Positions 12,524 through 21,493 of a DNA stretch of 31,918 bases are shown in pieces. Source of the DNA: CAYJLC01 sp044426345 (GTDB lineage Bacteria > Bacillota > Clostridia > Oscillospirales > Butyricicoccaceae). Within the stretch, counting starts at the first letter, position 1; each line of letters begins with the position of its first letter. The translations under genes and the position numbers were made by a program. Below the pieces are notes generated by a model. It worked only from the letters and a program-made list of their open reading frames with translations, did not search any database and was not told the origin of the DNA. The stretch lies in assembly GCA_044426345.1 (NCBI GenBank), contig JAWXUP010000025.1, forward strand, positions 1 through 31,918. Direction: 5' to 3'.

Positions 12524-14254
12524 TTACAATGCAGCTAACTGACTTTTTAGCATTGCATAGTCAATTGATGAGATTTTTCCGTCACCATCAAAATCATAAT
12601 GGTTAATCATTGCGTCGTTTGGTGTAATCGCACCCATGATAATCTGTTGCACAACCCCCAAGTCTCCATAAGTATATATATTTGTAATGCCATCGGATTG
12701 AATTTGGGTGCCATTCGGACTAACTAAAGCGTTATCTGTAATTTCCCAACCGCCAACATTACCTGTTGTAGCTGTTATTTTACCTGATAAATCAGCATTT
12801 GTTGCCTTAATTCCGTTCATTATAACTTCACCAGTTGACAAATTTATAGAAAACTTCCCTGCCCTATCCGATATCATTCCAGTTATCAGATAATCTGCAT
12901 TGATTGCTTCAAAATTAATTGCAGTACCCCAAACCCAATCCGTATCGTCCTCGTTTCGAGTTTTGGCAATTTGAATCCCTTGCGTGCCTATTGACAACGC
13001 GCCAAACGTTGGACTTAATTCATTCACATCTTCAAAAAGTATTGCTCTAACGTCTTGTGTTTGTGCTACTGTTTTTTGCGCAAGCAGAGAAACGTTCATT
13101 AAATCGATCATACCCTTAATCTTCTCGCTTTGCAATGTTCCGTCTGCATTCGTTAAATCTTCTAGCTTGTTCGCGTAATCAGAATCGTTGGAGATAATAT
13201 CAATAATGTTGTAATTGTAGTCCCCTAAATAGATTTTATTTACTTCGTCATTTGCGTTATCATACACTATTTGAGTGACTCTAGCCTTTGTCGAAATTCC
13301 TAAATCTTTGTTGTGGCATTCGATATAATCGCCTAGTCCAACACTTGAAAGTGATGCAATGCTTTTATATTCGTCCGTGTTGGCTAAATCTGCAAAATCG
13401 ATATCATAACTTGCTGCTGGCAAATCTATGCCATTATCATACTGTTCTGCGACAGCCAAACGCATAGCAACATATAGTTCTTCTAGCGTGTTGTAGCCTA
13501 ATTCGTCACCAGTGCAATCAGCTTGTAGTTTTAGTTCTTCGAATTTCACTTCTCTATGGTAGATTTTTTGAAATTTGCCTATGTTTGGACTGTCGATAAA
13601 CACCTCGGGAAGCATGTAGCCATTGAAAGACAGCGGATAAATTCTTGTTGCTATTTCTTCCGTATTAATTCTTGCGTTTATACCTAGCATATTGTAGCCT
13701 AGTTCACAGCGAAAGCCATTGTCAGAACCTATTTCGTTGTTGATAATAACATTGTAGTTGTCGAAATACGCTTCGCCACCTAGAGTGTTTATAAACGACG
13801 TTTCGCTTTCGTTGAATAGTGCCGACATTAGATTTCTTCTTATGATATAGAAGGTTCCAACAGTCATAATATTTGACTGTCCAGTATAAGTTGATTGCCC
13901 GCTAAGCAGTGAATCTAATGCGCCTTGACCGTTCGCCAACGTTGGGCGCTTATCTAATATGAAAAGTTCGTCCTCTGAATCGAAAAATATCGGCCGTGCA
14001 AATCCAGTTATAGTTGTTAGGGTTTTTTCTGTGTCGTAGATTCGGTATAGCTGTTTGTCTTTTTGAAAGTTTGGAACGCGTATTACTGATTCATTCACTA
14101 GGTTTTTATACACATCTTCGGTGTCAAGTGGGATTTCTATAGTCAATTCCCACGCACCATTTAGCGTGCTTTCGCTTTCGCACGAAATTGGCATTAATTG
14201 GAAGTCTGCCAACTTCGAAAAGTCGGCATTTCCTAATTTGTATAATTCTATCAT
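12524..14254 (-). CDS. Tail endopeptidase/Tal-like protein with dockerin-like end
   Basis: This 576-aa protein is a prophage-tail (Tal, PF06605-type) protein at the tail tip: MIELYKLGNADFSKLADFQL at the start, LNGAWELTIEIP at about 33-44 and the SLGDYIECHN-like section near 310 (VGLGDYIECHNKDLGIS). After a fibre-like region (SGKITATTGNVGGWEI) the last 45 residues contain DFDGDGKISSIDYAMLKSQL, one calcium-binding loop plus helix of the dockerin type. GGGGAG precedes the ATG at 14254, which overlaps the Dit stop (ATGA). It probably forms the central tail tip. Confidence 0.85.
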   Translation of the reverse strand: MIELYKLGNADFSKLADFQLMPISCESESTLNGAWELTIEIPLDTEDVYKNLVNESVIRVPNFQKDKQLYRIYDTEKTLTTITGFARPIFFDSEDELFILDKRPTLANGQGALDSLLSGQSTYTGQSNIMTVGTFYIIRRNLMSALFNESETSFINTLGGEAYFDNYNVIINNEIGSDNGFRCELGYNMLGINARINTEEIATRIYPLSFNGYMLPEVFIDSPNIGKFQKIYHREVKFEELKLQADCTGDELGYNTLEELYVAMRLAVAEQYDNGIDLPAASYDIDFADLANTDEYKSIASLSSVGLGDYIECHNKDLGISTKARVTQIVYDNANDEVNKIYLGDYNYNIIDIISNDSDYANKLEDLTNADGTLQSEKIKGMIDLMNVSLLAQKTVAQTQDVRAILFEDVNELSPTFGALSIGTQGIQIAKTRNEDDTDWVWGTAINFEAINADYLITGMISDRAGKFSINLSTGEVIMNGIKATNADLSGKITATTGNVGGWEITDNALVSPNGTQIQSDGITNIYTYGDLGVVQQIIMGAITPNDAMINHYDFDGDGKISSIDYAMLKSQLAAL

Positions 14255-14958
14255 TGTATTTCTCCCCACATTGGAACAACTTCTATTGTAAATCCGTCAC
14301 TGATTGATAGAGAGTTAGATCCATTCAATAAATAAAAATCCTCAAAATCAAAATAATCAACACTGCTGTTAATATTCTCGCCCTCGTTATTGTAGATAAT
14401 GCGTTTTTCTGTGTCTATCGTGACAGAAGTTGATATGTTTACATTTATTTCTGTTTCGTTCACACTAAAAGTCGCGTAACCCTCGCCTAGAAGCTTGTAT
14501 ATAGGCTTAGAACGTTCGAACGGATTCAGTATCGCATCTTCTACTGTTATAGTGCTAAAAGCACTTGTATGAAGCTTGTAAGCACTGGCAACGAACGTAA
14601 TAACAAAAGATGCAACAAGTCCGTTTGCTTCTCCAACCTCTGAAATAATTATATTTTTCACTAGATAAGAAAACTCTGAATCATCATCTAGCGAAAGGTA
14701 TTTGTTGGGTACAAGCCACTTTCTAACCTCTCGCATGGTTGATTTAACCTTGTCTTTTTCGCACGTAAACCAACACGACAAAAGGATTTCCAAATCACTG
14801 TATACACCCATGTGTTTGTATTTGCTCCCATTCGTACTAGGTATATCGTAAGAAGTAACCTCTTCCTCTGCAATTGGAATGATCGGCCGTTTCTTAATGT
14901 TCAATCCATAATTCAAGCTACTTTCTCCGTCATACGAAAAACTGTATGTATTTATCAT
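14251..14958 (-). CDS. Distal tail protein (Dit)
   Basis: This 235-aa protein has the Dit pattern: MINTYSFSYDGESSLNYGLN and KKRPIIPIAEEEVTSYDIPS, then GVYSDLEILLSCWF, and a C-terminal galectin-like section with SKPIYKLLGEGYATFSVNET. Dit hexamers form the hub linking tail tube and baseplate. Its length suits a classical Dit without an added carbohydrate-binding insertion. It is coupled at both ends by ATGA overlaps with the tape-measure and tail-endopeptidase genes. Confidence 0.88.
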   Translation of the reverse strand: MINTYSFSYDGESSLNYGLNIKKRPIIPIAEEEVTSYDIPSTNGSKYKHMGVYSDLEILLSCWFTCEKDKVKSTMREVRKWLVPNKYLSLDDDSEFSYLVKNIIISEVGEANGLVASFVITFVASAYKLHTSAFSTITVEDAILNPFERSKPIYKLLGEGYATFSVNETEINVNISTSVTIDTEKRIIYNNEGENINSSVDYFDFEDFYLLNGSNSLSISDGFTIEVVPMWGEIQ

Positions 14959-17150
14959 GCTCCTACCACCTTTCTCGTAGCGTTGTAATCGCTTGTCATT
15001 TTTTTGTATACTCCGCTAGCAACAGTAGAGCCGACCTTTGTTGCGTCCATGTAGATATCTTGACTATGACCCTTAAAAGCTTCTATTAGCTCGTCTAGCT
15101 TGCTCGATACATTTTGCGTTGAGCTTGTAGAATTTACGGCTAAGCTTGAATTGATAGTAGGCTCGAGATCGTACACTGTAGGTATTGCATTTTCCATGTC
15201 TTTTGACACATCATCCATCGAATCAACAAATCCTACTCCAACACCTTGCCCCAAGAATTTACCTACCTCATCCCTAAACAATGTAGATGGCGATTGTATG
15301 CCAAAAAGGGATTTAATTTTATCCGTTACCCCACCAACAAAACCACTGATTTTGTCGTAGAGCCATGTCGTAACATTGGATATACCGTTCCACAATCCAT
15401 ATATCAAGTTTTTGCCAACCGAAAGCAATGTGCTGCCACTAAGAAGGTCTTTCACTGTAGAAATAACACTGTTGACGAAATTTCGAACATTGGTAGTCAT
15501 TGTCGACACCATCGAACTAACTCCACTCCACAGATTTGTCACAAATGTAACCCCTGCTTGCCACAGACCACTAAGCCAACCTATAAGGCTTGAAATTATA
15601 TTGTCAACCCACGCTTTAAAATTGGAATTCAACTTTTGCAAAGCTTCGGGTATGGTTTCTGTAAAAAACTTAACAACTCCATCTACAAATGACGTAATCG
15701 CGTCACCAATTGCAACAAACATGTTTATTATAAAATCTCTAAATCCCTCGTTTGTATTCCATAAATATACCAGTGCTGCTATAAGTCCAGCTATTAACGC
15801 GACAACTATTCCGATTGGATTCGCTGTCATTGCAGCATTCAATAGCCATTGCGCGATTGTCATTGTTTCCGTTATGGCTTTGTAAGCAGTCATTAATGCT
15901 GTAATATCTCCGATTATTTTAAATGCGGTAAAAGCTGCAACAACACCGACCAAAATCGGTATAATCGTTTCTGAATTGTCATATAAAAAACCAATAGCAG
16001 CCGAAAATCCATCAATAAATACAGTGACTGTCTCTAGTATTTCTGGCATATTATCGTTTAGATAATCTCCAAACTCTTGCAATTTTGGTAGGACTGATTC
16101 GCCTAATGGTAATAAAATTCCTGTTTCTAAATTTCGCTTGATTCCTTCGAATGCTTCACCAACGCTATCATATTTCACGTCATTAATTTCATCTAGTGTA
16201 TCTTTGGTCGCATCAATCTCTCCTTGCGTGTTTGTAAGTGCTGTAATTGCATCAACTCCCAAATCTTCCCACATTGTTCCAAACAAGGCAACTCCCACTG
16301 TGTTTTGTTCCAGTGGATCTTCCATGGATGTTAAAGCGTCAAACACTGTTTGTGATGCTTCTTGTGCAGAATCTCCGCCTTGTGCGAATTTGCTGAAATA
16401 CTCGTCTGCGTTTAACCCTAAGGATTCAAACGCTGCTGCGCTTGTGTCGCTTTCGTCTTTTGTCCTAATGCCAAATTCTTTCATGGCATCGCCAAGTTTA
16501 TCAATATCAAACACACCTGCATCTGCTCCGTTCGCTAGCATATTGAACATATCTTCAATATCAAAGCCTAAATCTGCGAAATGTACCGAATATTCGTTGA
16601 TACTGTCTAGCAAATTTCCATTTGCATCTAGTCCACTTTGCGCTCCTTGCGCCAACAAATTAAATGCTTCGTCAGAAGTTACACCAAATTGACCCATTAA
16701 CATTTCTACTGAACGAATTGAATCCGTGACCTCGTAACCGAAAGTATCGCGAAGTATTAAAGCTTTAGTTGTTAGTTGCTCCAATTCATCACCCGTTGCG
16801 CCAGTCTGCTGTGTAACGATCGCCATCTGATTTGCGATATCTTCGAAATCTTCGCCAAAGTTGTTGTTATAAATATTAAGCATGGTGTCGTTTAACGCTT
16901 CCATCTCGTCATTTGTCGCGCCCGTCTGTGCTTGCAAATTGTTTTGTGCTTTCTGCAAATCATCTGAATAAGTAATGACTTTTGTAAAGCCTGCCACCAC
17001 TGCTGTAAAAGTCAGAGCAGCTTTAATTTTATTACCCACAGATTCAAAGGTACTCCCTAAACTTGTAGCACTTCCCGAAGCACTAGATACGCTTTTTGTA
17101 TACTCCGAATCGTCAAGGGTTAGCGTTGCGAATAAATTAAATAAATTCAT
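14955..17150 (-). CDS. Tail tape measure protein
   Basis: This 731-aa protein starts MNLFNLFATLTLDDSEYTKS with the coiled-coil TP901-type tape-measure core (LQKAQNNLQAQTGATNDEME; a DSIRSVEMLMGQFGVTSDEA section). Hydrophobic segments at about 400-470 (IIPILVGVVAAFTAFKIIGD; NPIGIVVALIAGLIAALVYL) follow. The C-terminal part has KIKSLFGIQSPSTLFRDEVG, usual for these proteins. At roughly 0.15 nm per residue it predicts a tail near 110 nm. AAAGGG precedes the ATG, two bases after the chaperone frame ends. Confidence 0.92.
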   Translation of the reverse strand: MNLFNLFATLTLDDSEYTKSVSSASGSATSLGSTFESVGNKIKAALTFTAVVAGFTKVITYSDDLQKAQNNLQAQTGATNDEMEALNDTMLNIYNNNFGEDFEDIANQMAIVTQQTGATGDELEQLTTKALILRDTFGYEVTDSIRSVEMLMGQFGVTSDEAFNLLAQGAQSGLDANGNLLDSINEYSVHFADLGFDIEDMFNMLANGADAGVFDIDKLGDAMKEFGIRTKDESDTSAAAFESLGLNADEYFSKFAQGGDSAQEASQTVFDALTSMEDPLEQNTVGVALFGTMWEDLGVDAITALTNTQGEIDATKDTLDEINDVKYDSVGEAFEGIKRNLETGILLPLGESVLPKLQEFGDYLNDNMPEILETVTVFIDGFSAAIGFLYDNSETIIPILVGVVAAFTAFKIIGDITALMTAYKAITETMTIAQWLLNAAMTANPIGIVVALIAGLIAALVYLWNTNEGFRDFIINMFVAIGDAITSFVDGVVKFFTETIPEALQKLNSNFKAWVDNIISSLIGWLSGLWQAGVTFVTNLWSGVSSMVSTMTTNVRNFVNSVISTVKDLLSGSTLLSVGKNLIYGLWNGISNVTTWLYDKISGFVGGVTDKIKSLFGIQSPSTLFRDEVGKFLGQGVGVGFVDSMDDVSKDMENAIPTVYDLEPTINSSLAVNSTSSTQNVSSKLDELIEAFKGHSQDIYMDATKVGSTVASGVYKKMTSDYNATRKVVGA

Positions 17151-17151
17151 A

Positions 17152-17451
17152 TTATTTCCCTTTCAATTTATTTTTTAAATCCGTAATAATCTCTTCTGCC
17201 GTACGTGTCTCTTCGATTTCTTCAGCAAAAAATAATTCGTAAAAGCCTTTTTCAAATATGCCGACATGGTCTTTCGTATTAACTTTTCCGTAAAATTCAC
17301 ATGTTTGCATAATTCGTAATTTATAGACTTCTTCTTTTCTTTTTTCTAGCAAAAAAGGCTTTAGATTTCTCATAAAACCTTTAATTGTTTTGAATTTTGT
17401 TTCAGCCAATAAAATCTTTAGTTCTCCACGTTCGATTTTACTTGCTGTTTG
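17152..17451 (-). CDS. Tail assembly chaperone, T part (made by -1 frameshift)
   Basis: This frame encodes the C-terminal domain of the G-T chaperone fusion. It is continuous in the -1 frame from the slippery heptamer at 17457-17451: QTASKIERGELKILL leads into AETKFKTIKGFMRNLKPFLL and ends KNKLKGK. The only independent start would be a TTG at 17409 with a poor ribosome site, and there is no ATG near the beginning, so frameshift expression is the better reading. The fusion would have 115 G residues plus 99 T residues, 214 aa in all. Like lambda gpGT, it would coat the tape measure during tail assembly. Confidence 0.8.
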   Translation of the reverse strand, partial: QTASKIERGELKILLAETKFKTIKGFMRNLKPFLLEKRKEEVYKLRIMQTCEFYGKVNTKDHVGIFEKGFYELFFAEEIEETRTAEEIITDLKNKLKGK

Positions 17452-17795
17452 AAAAAAAGCATCAGTTCTTTATCAGAAAATGCCTCATAGCCATCTAGTA
17501 ATGTTTTGATAAGTAACTGTGATTTAATTTCTTGAACCGATTTATCTGACAAAATCGAGATAATCTTGTACATTTCCTCGCGTTTCGATTTAAGCAAGAG
17601 TTTTACAAGCACTTTTCTTTTTGACCATAATTTAGATATTGCTTCTTGATTCGTGATATTCTTTTTAGTAAATACAGATGTGACTGTTGACAGTTCCGAT
17701 ACAAATTCGCTATCGCTCATGATATCGTCAATAATATCAATCAGCTCGCAAACAACGTCCATGTCTTGGTCTGTTTTCATTTCTGAAATTTTCAT
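17418..17795 (-). CDS. Tail assembly chaperone G
   Basis: This 125-aa helical, charged protein (MKISEMKTDQDMDVVCELID at the start; LLDGYEAFSDKELMLFF near the end) lies between the major tail protein and the tape measure, the position of lambda gpG. Its last codons include the slippery heptamer TTTTTTC at codons 113-115. Normal termination gives this 125-aa form and a -1 shift gives the longer G-T fusion. The ATG at 17795 follows AAGGAG (17812-17807) inside the end of the major tail protein gene. Assignment is by position, frameshift and helical character. Confidence 0.85.
   Translation of the reverse strand: MKISEMKTDQDMDVVCELIDIIDDIMSDSEFVSELSTVTSVFTKKNITNQEAISKLWSKRKVLVKLLLKSKREEMYKIISILSDKSVQEIKSQLLIKTLLDGYEAFSDKELMLFFKQQVKSNVEN
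17451..17457 (-). other. Slippery site for programmed -1 frameshift
   Basis: On the minus strand the heptamer T TTT TTC is in the zero frame of the G gene (codons 114 TTT and 115 TTC). Re-pairing one base back gives TTT TTT and enters the open T frame. This matches the X XXY YYZ rule and the known G/GT arrangement. I did not identify a stimulatory structure downstream. Confidence 0.85.
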
Positions 17796-17808
17796 GCTTT
17801 AACTCTCC

Positions 17809-18390
17809 TTATTGTGCTGATTCTGCTTCTGCATCTGCTACCCAAAAATTCATCGGAATAACAGTTGGTGTTGCAATCGAACTGTGTCCAGTCATAGTTA
17901 ATGACAATTGACCTTTACCATTTTTAGTAGTTTGAATTGCAAAACCCGAATCGGATAAAGCATCTACTAATTGAATCGCTACCATTCCACCACCTTTTAA
18001 ATCACCAACCCACCAAATGTCATTGAAGTCAGTGCCTTCCAATTCTGAACGCGGTGTAACTTTTCCAGTAGCCACTTCAATGTCGGCAGCACCGATTGAT
18101 AATTTGATTGTTTCGGCAGTAACTCCAAACAGTGTAGCTGTCATTTGGCAAACGTAACTTTCGATGTCTTTCAACTCTTTTGTGTTTAGCGGCGCATTAT
18201 CTACATCCTCGCCCAAATCGACAAAAGTTGGTACGCAAGTTGCATTGATACCGCCAGTTGTAGCAGAAATAATATCTGCATCATCAACCTCTGTTGCACC
18301 AGTTGGGTCAAAATCGCTTAGTAATATACCTGCGTTAAATTGCATTGTCTTAAATGCATCACTCTTTACCTTATTAAATTTGTAAGCCAT
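17809..18390 (-). CDS. Major tail tube protein
   Basis: This 193-aa protein starts MAYKFNKVKSDAFKTMQFNA and contains GATEVDDADIISATTGGINA and the section EGTDFNDIWWVGDLKGGGMV, followed by a Gly-rich strand region and PTVIPMNFWV. This is the pattern of phage tail-tube proteins of the siphovirus type. Its place between the tail terminator and the G/GT chaperones confirms the role. AAGGAG lies 11 bases before the ATG at 18390; a longer frame upstream has no ribosome site. Confidence 0.85.
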   Translation of the reverse strand: MAYKFNKVKSDAFKTMQFNAGILLSDFDPTGATEVDDADIISATTGGINATCVPTFVDLGEDVDNAPLNTKELKDIESYVCQMTATLFGVTAETIKLSIGAADIEVATGKVTPRSELEGTDFNDIWWVGDLKGGGMVAIQLVDALSDSGFAIQTTKNGKGQLSLTMTGHSSIATPTVIPMNFWVADAEAESAQ

Positions 18391-18409
18391 AATTTTTAAA
18401 TCTCCTTTT

Positions 18410-18769
18410 CTATTTTGTGAAATCAGTTTCAATTATAAAGTTGACATAACTTCCGTCAACTCCCTCTTCTTCCAAATCTTGCGCGAACGGACTCCCTTTA
18501 TACAGTGTAACAATTCCGTGTTCACTTTGCAAATTAATTGGTAAGTTTTCCCCAATTTTATCAACAACATCTGTAATACGTTGATAACTATTGTTTTGAT
18601 CATAAATCCTAATCGCGATAGGCTGTTGCTCGCCAAATTCAGTTGTGACAACATTGTAAATAACATACGGAAATGGTGCGCCTTGTGGTGCTTCGTTCCG
18701 ATACACTTTGAATGAACTATCTAGTCCGTTCAAATACGAAAAAAGCAACTCTTGTACTTCTCTATACAT
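18410..18769 (-). CDS. Tail terminator (tail completion) protein
   Basis: This 119-aa protein (MYREVQELLFSYLNGLDSSF; VYRNEAPQGAPFPYVIYNVV; GSPFAQDLEEEGVDGSYVNF) has the fold pattern of the minor tail-completion proteins (gpU/gp17-like). It lies just before the major tail protein and overlaps the preceding head-tail gene by 8 bp. Such proteins cap the tube at the head-proximal end. GAGGTG precedes the ATG. Confidence 0.78.
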   Translation of the reverse strand: MYREVQELLFSYLNGLDSSFKVYRNEAPQGAPFPYVIYNVVTTEFGEQQPIAIRIYDQNNSYQRITDVVDKIGENLPINLQSEHGIVTLYKGSPFAQDLEEEGVDGSYVNFIIETDFTK

Positions 18770-19109
18770 TCGGCAACACCTCGACTACTTCTGCTTGGTA
18801 CTGGTGCGATTTAACACGAGAACTAGCCTTAGATGGTGTGTCAATTTCCTCGCTTGTAATTCGCATGTATCTGCCCTTGTACTTGATGTAATCGTTTCTG
18901 TCAAAATTAATACTATCGCTACAAATCAACACCCACAATTCGCCTAGTTCTTTTTGTGTCGCAATGGATTGTTCAAATGCTGATGCTCTTTCGATTACAA
19001 CCGATACAGTGATTCCCTCAGTCCATTTCTTTTTCATTCCACCCAATTCATCTTGAACAAATTCTTTATTCATTACGATTATCTCGTTTTGAAAATCTTT
19101 AAGTGCCAT
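18762..19109 (-). CDS. Head closure / head-tail adaptor protein
   Basis: This 115-aa protein includes MALKDFQNEIIVMNKEFVQD, SVVIERASAFEQSIATQKEL, and DSINFDRNDYIKYKGRYMRI. The RNDYIKYKGRYMRITS strand pattern is that of phage head-tail joining (gp16/DUF-type stopper) proteins. The order connector, stopper, terminator, tail tube is kept in the genes from 21956 to 17809 apart from the inserted fibre genes. AAAGGGG precedes the ATG at 19109. Confidence 0.72.
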   Translation of the reverse strand: MALKDFQNEIIVMNKEFVQDELGGMKKKWTEGITVSVVIERASAFEQSIATQKELGELWVLICSDSINFDRNDYIKYKGRYMRITSEEIDTPSKASSRVKSHQYQAEVVEVLPNV

Positions 19110-19123
19110 ATAGTTTCCCCTTT

Positions 19124-19273
19124 CTAAATCTCATTGATTGAATAATCTAAACCATCCACATAGTCATGAACTGAACCATCTTTAACTCTAGCATCATAAT
19201 TCAACACACCACTTTCGTAGAACTTAACAGTTATATCCACTTCTGATACTTGTGGTTGTTGATTTTTACCCAT
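19124..19273 (-). CDS. Small head-tail region protein (49 aa)
   Basis: I do not recognise this gene. Its 49 residues (MGKNQQPQVSEVDITVKFYE, then SGVLNYDARVKDGSVHDYVD) form a hydrophilic, beta-like protein. The ATG at 19273 follows AAGG and overlaps the end of the head-fibre gene (8 bp). A longer frame upstream exists but has no ribosome site. It may be the distal end of the fibre cassette or a minor connector. Confidence 0.5.
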   Translation of the reverse strand: MGKNQQPQVSEVDITVKFYESGVLNYDARVKDGSVHDYVDGLDYSINEI

Positions 19274-19973
19274 AAGCCTTAATTGTAAGAGTTCCGTTGT
19301 CAGTAAATAATGTATTGACACCATCTAGTGCTGAAATCGTAGTTGGAACGTTAGCTTTGAGTGTTATGGTTTCGCCATTGTATGGTTCGTAAGGGTGTTC
19401 TGTTGAGCCTAGTGTCAAACTGTTTTGTTCATAACTCCATTCTGAAATATAATCGCTCCCTAAACCTTCTGGGTCGTTCGCTTGACATATACCAAAACTA
19501 CCGCTTTCGCTCATTTGAAATTGTTTGGCAATTTCTACGACTTCTCCAATAGGCGGTAAAGAATCTGTTATGGCTAAACCTTTATAATAATCACCTTCTT
19601 GAATCCAGTATAAGGCGGAATCAGTCCTATCCTCGGTTCTTTGTATCAGTGTCGATTTAGATTTGAATGTTATATCTTTTCCTTTTAAAAAATGACCGCT
19701 CCAAAACCACGTACCCCATCCACTTTTAGCTGTTAACACAATCATGTTATTGGACGTGTCTACTCCGTGGGGCCATCCAGTTGTACCTATTGTTTTTATA
19801 TCAAGCAAATTCCTACCACACCTAGTAAACTCACAATCCTCACTAGCTGTTACTTCAAATTCATACAGACTATTATCTGCGTTTTCGAATTGTTTGATGT
19901 CTACGTTCTCGTAGATTAACGGATTTTCATTTTGCAACAACAACGCACTTGCTACTGCAAAAAATGTACTCAT
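19266..19973 (-). CDS. Head-fibre/decoration-type protein (235 aa)
   Basis: The N-terminus is MSTFFAVASALLLQNENPLI. Beyond it lies a galactose-binding-like pattern common in phage fibres (CGRNLLDIKTIGTTGWPHGV; WFWSGHFLKGKDITFKS; LGSTEHPYEPYNGETITLKA). The end (ALDGVNTLFTDNGTLTIKAYG) is a fibre-tip section. Such proteins usually sit in tail-fibre regions, but here the gene lies between connector genes and behind a second fibre gene, which points to head attachment. It overlaps that gene by an ATGA. Role by position is inferred. Confidence 0.6.
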   Translation of the reverse strand: MSTFFAVASALLLQNENPLIYENVDIKQFENADNSLYEFEVTASEDCEFTRCGRNLLDIKTIGTTGWPHGVDTSNNMIVLTAKSGWGTWFWSGHFLKGKDITFKSKSTLIQRTEDRTDSALYWIQEGDYYKGLAITDSLPPIGEVVEIAKQFQMSESGSFGICQANDPEGLGSDYISEWSYEQNSLTLGSTEHPYEPYNGETITLKANVPTTISALDGVNTLFTDNGTLTIKAYG

Positions 19974-21493
19974 GATACCACCTCTTTGATTTGCACAGAT
20001 GTTAATACTAAAACCATGCTGTGTATAACACCGATATACTTAGTATTTCCTTTTAGATGGATTGTATTACCATCAACTTCAATTCCATCTACTACCCCCA
20101 AATCATCAGGTATTTCAAAGACATTTGCATCTCCATCAGCTGTGGTAAAGTGCAAGAATGCATCATATGGACTACTTTCAATTTCCGTAAGTGTGATACG
20201 TGTTATTGGATTGTTCCATGTGTAAACATGACTATTTAAAATCTCTGGAACTGTTTGTGCAGTTTCGTCGCTAAATACTGGAATTAAAATACCGACCTTT
20301 TGCGCTAGTTGTTCTTCTAAATTTTTTATAACTGTTGTGAGTAAAGACAACGCAACAAGTGTATCATTGTTTAGCAATAATTGTGCTAGAGATATCGGTG
20401 TATCGTCTACCGTTGAAACAATTGGTTTATTATTCTTTTGATATATCGCTAAATCACTATCTACCAACTTTGCATCTAATTCAGCTACTAATTCATCAGT
20501 TAAATGACTTTTAGATACTGCTCTATTTTTCAATACTGCACTGATTATATTATCAGCAGATATATTGATTTGAATATTATCGCCGTCTAGTCCAGTGTAA
20601 TCATCAATTAAACCACTTACTGGTATTCTTATTTCTTCGCCACTTACCAAATTTAATACAAGTTCTTTTGTTACCTCATCATAGCTACCACTCGAAACGA
20701 TGTTTTCGATTGGTAAATCAACGACTTGTATCGTGCTGTTTTGTTTCGTAAATGTCAAAACACCAGTAGATTCATTGTAGCTAACATCTTTGATATCTGT
20801 ATCAACTTTGTTTTTCAACGTTACAAGCTGTGCATTATTATATGCGATTGCTGTATTTGCTGAGTCTAGTTCATCGTCTAAATCTTGTACAGTTACTGCC
20901 AAATCGTCAACATCTTTATCAATCAATTCAATAGCAGTTGCGTTGTTTATTACACCTTTTTGCGTGTCTGCTATCTCTTCTCTGATTTCTGTATCATCAT
21001 AAGCTGTACCACTTCCACCCGATACTGGTATAGTGAATTTCAAATTGATTATATCGTCTACAATCGTTTTTTCTACATCTACATCTGTACCTTGTACTGC
21101 CGATACCCCCATTTCCAATACAGACCGTTGTATCATTTCGCCATAACTTTTTGTAATCGGTACTGGGTCGCTACCAATTTGAGCAGTTCCGTCAAAAACC
21201 TCAACAGATTTTACTGTGGTTGTTCTGATTATTCCATTTTCAACTCCTCGAACCGATAAGATAAATGGTGTAGCATCTTGCAACATTTCGGTTGGGACTT
21301 GTACTGCTTGGGTCAATATCGGCTGTTCGATGCTAACATTTCCTTTTTGAAATACTGCGACTTTAACCATATTTTGCCAATTGTCTGTAAAGCTAAATCG
21401 AATACCATAGTCAGCTACTGAATTGCTTGTAAAGAAATCAATACCCGACAGTATGATCATATTATTATTTACTACTGCATTTTTGATCAGCAT
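19970..21493 (-). CDS. Fibre protein in the head module (507 aa), BppU-like start
   Basis: The first 110 residues (MLIKNAVVNNNMIILSGIDF; NMVKVAVFQKGNVSIEQPIL; ILSVRGVENGIIRTTTVKSV) resemble baseplate/fibre attachment domains. After them comes a collagen-poor, coiled-coil stalk (residues ~160-215), beta-rich repeats (DVSYNESTGVLTFTKQNST; SYDEVTKELVLNLVSGEEIR) and a tip with a jelly-roll-like pattern. AGGTG precedes the ATG at 21493, which overlaps the upstream connector gene by 29 bp. It lies between the capsid and the head-tail connectors, so it is probably a head fibre rather than a tail fibre. Confidence 0.6.
   Translation of the reverse strand: MLIKNAVVNNNMIILSGIDFFTSNSVADYGIRFSFTDNWQNMVKVAVFQKGNVSIEQPILTQAVQVPTEMLQDATPFILSVRGVENGIIRTTTVKSVEVFDGTAQIGSDPVPITKSYGEMIQRSVLEMGVSAVQGTDVDVEKTIVDDIINLKFTIPVSGGSGTAYDDTEIREEIADTQKGVINNATAIELIDKDVDDLAVTVQDLDDELDSANTAIAYNNAQLVTLKNKVDTDIKDVSYNESTGVLTFTKQNSTIQVVDLPIENIVSSGSYDEVTKELVLNLVSGEEIRIPVSGLIDDYTGLDGDNIQINISADNIISAVLKNRAVSKSHLTDELVAELDAKLVDSDLAIYQKNNKPIVSTVDDTPISLAQLLLNNDTLVALSLLTTVIKNLEEQLAQKVGILIPVFSDETAQTVPEILNSHVYTWNNPITRITLTEIESSPYDAFLHFTTADGDANVFEIPDDLGVVDGIEVDGNTIHLKGNTKYIGVIHSMVLVLTSVQIKEVVS

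Noticed and set aside
15100..16692. Long plus-strand ORFs opposite the tape measure gene
   Set aside because: They are shadows of a well-supported gene and lack start signals; no other plus-strand gene is supported anywhere.
17152..17409. Independent gene starting at TTG 17409
   Set aside because: Poor ribosome spacing and an exact slippery heptamer in the upstream gene make frameshift expression the better explanation.
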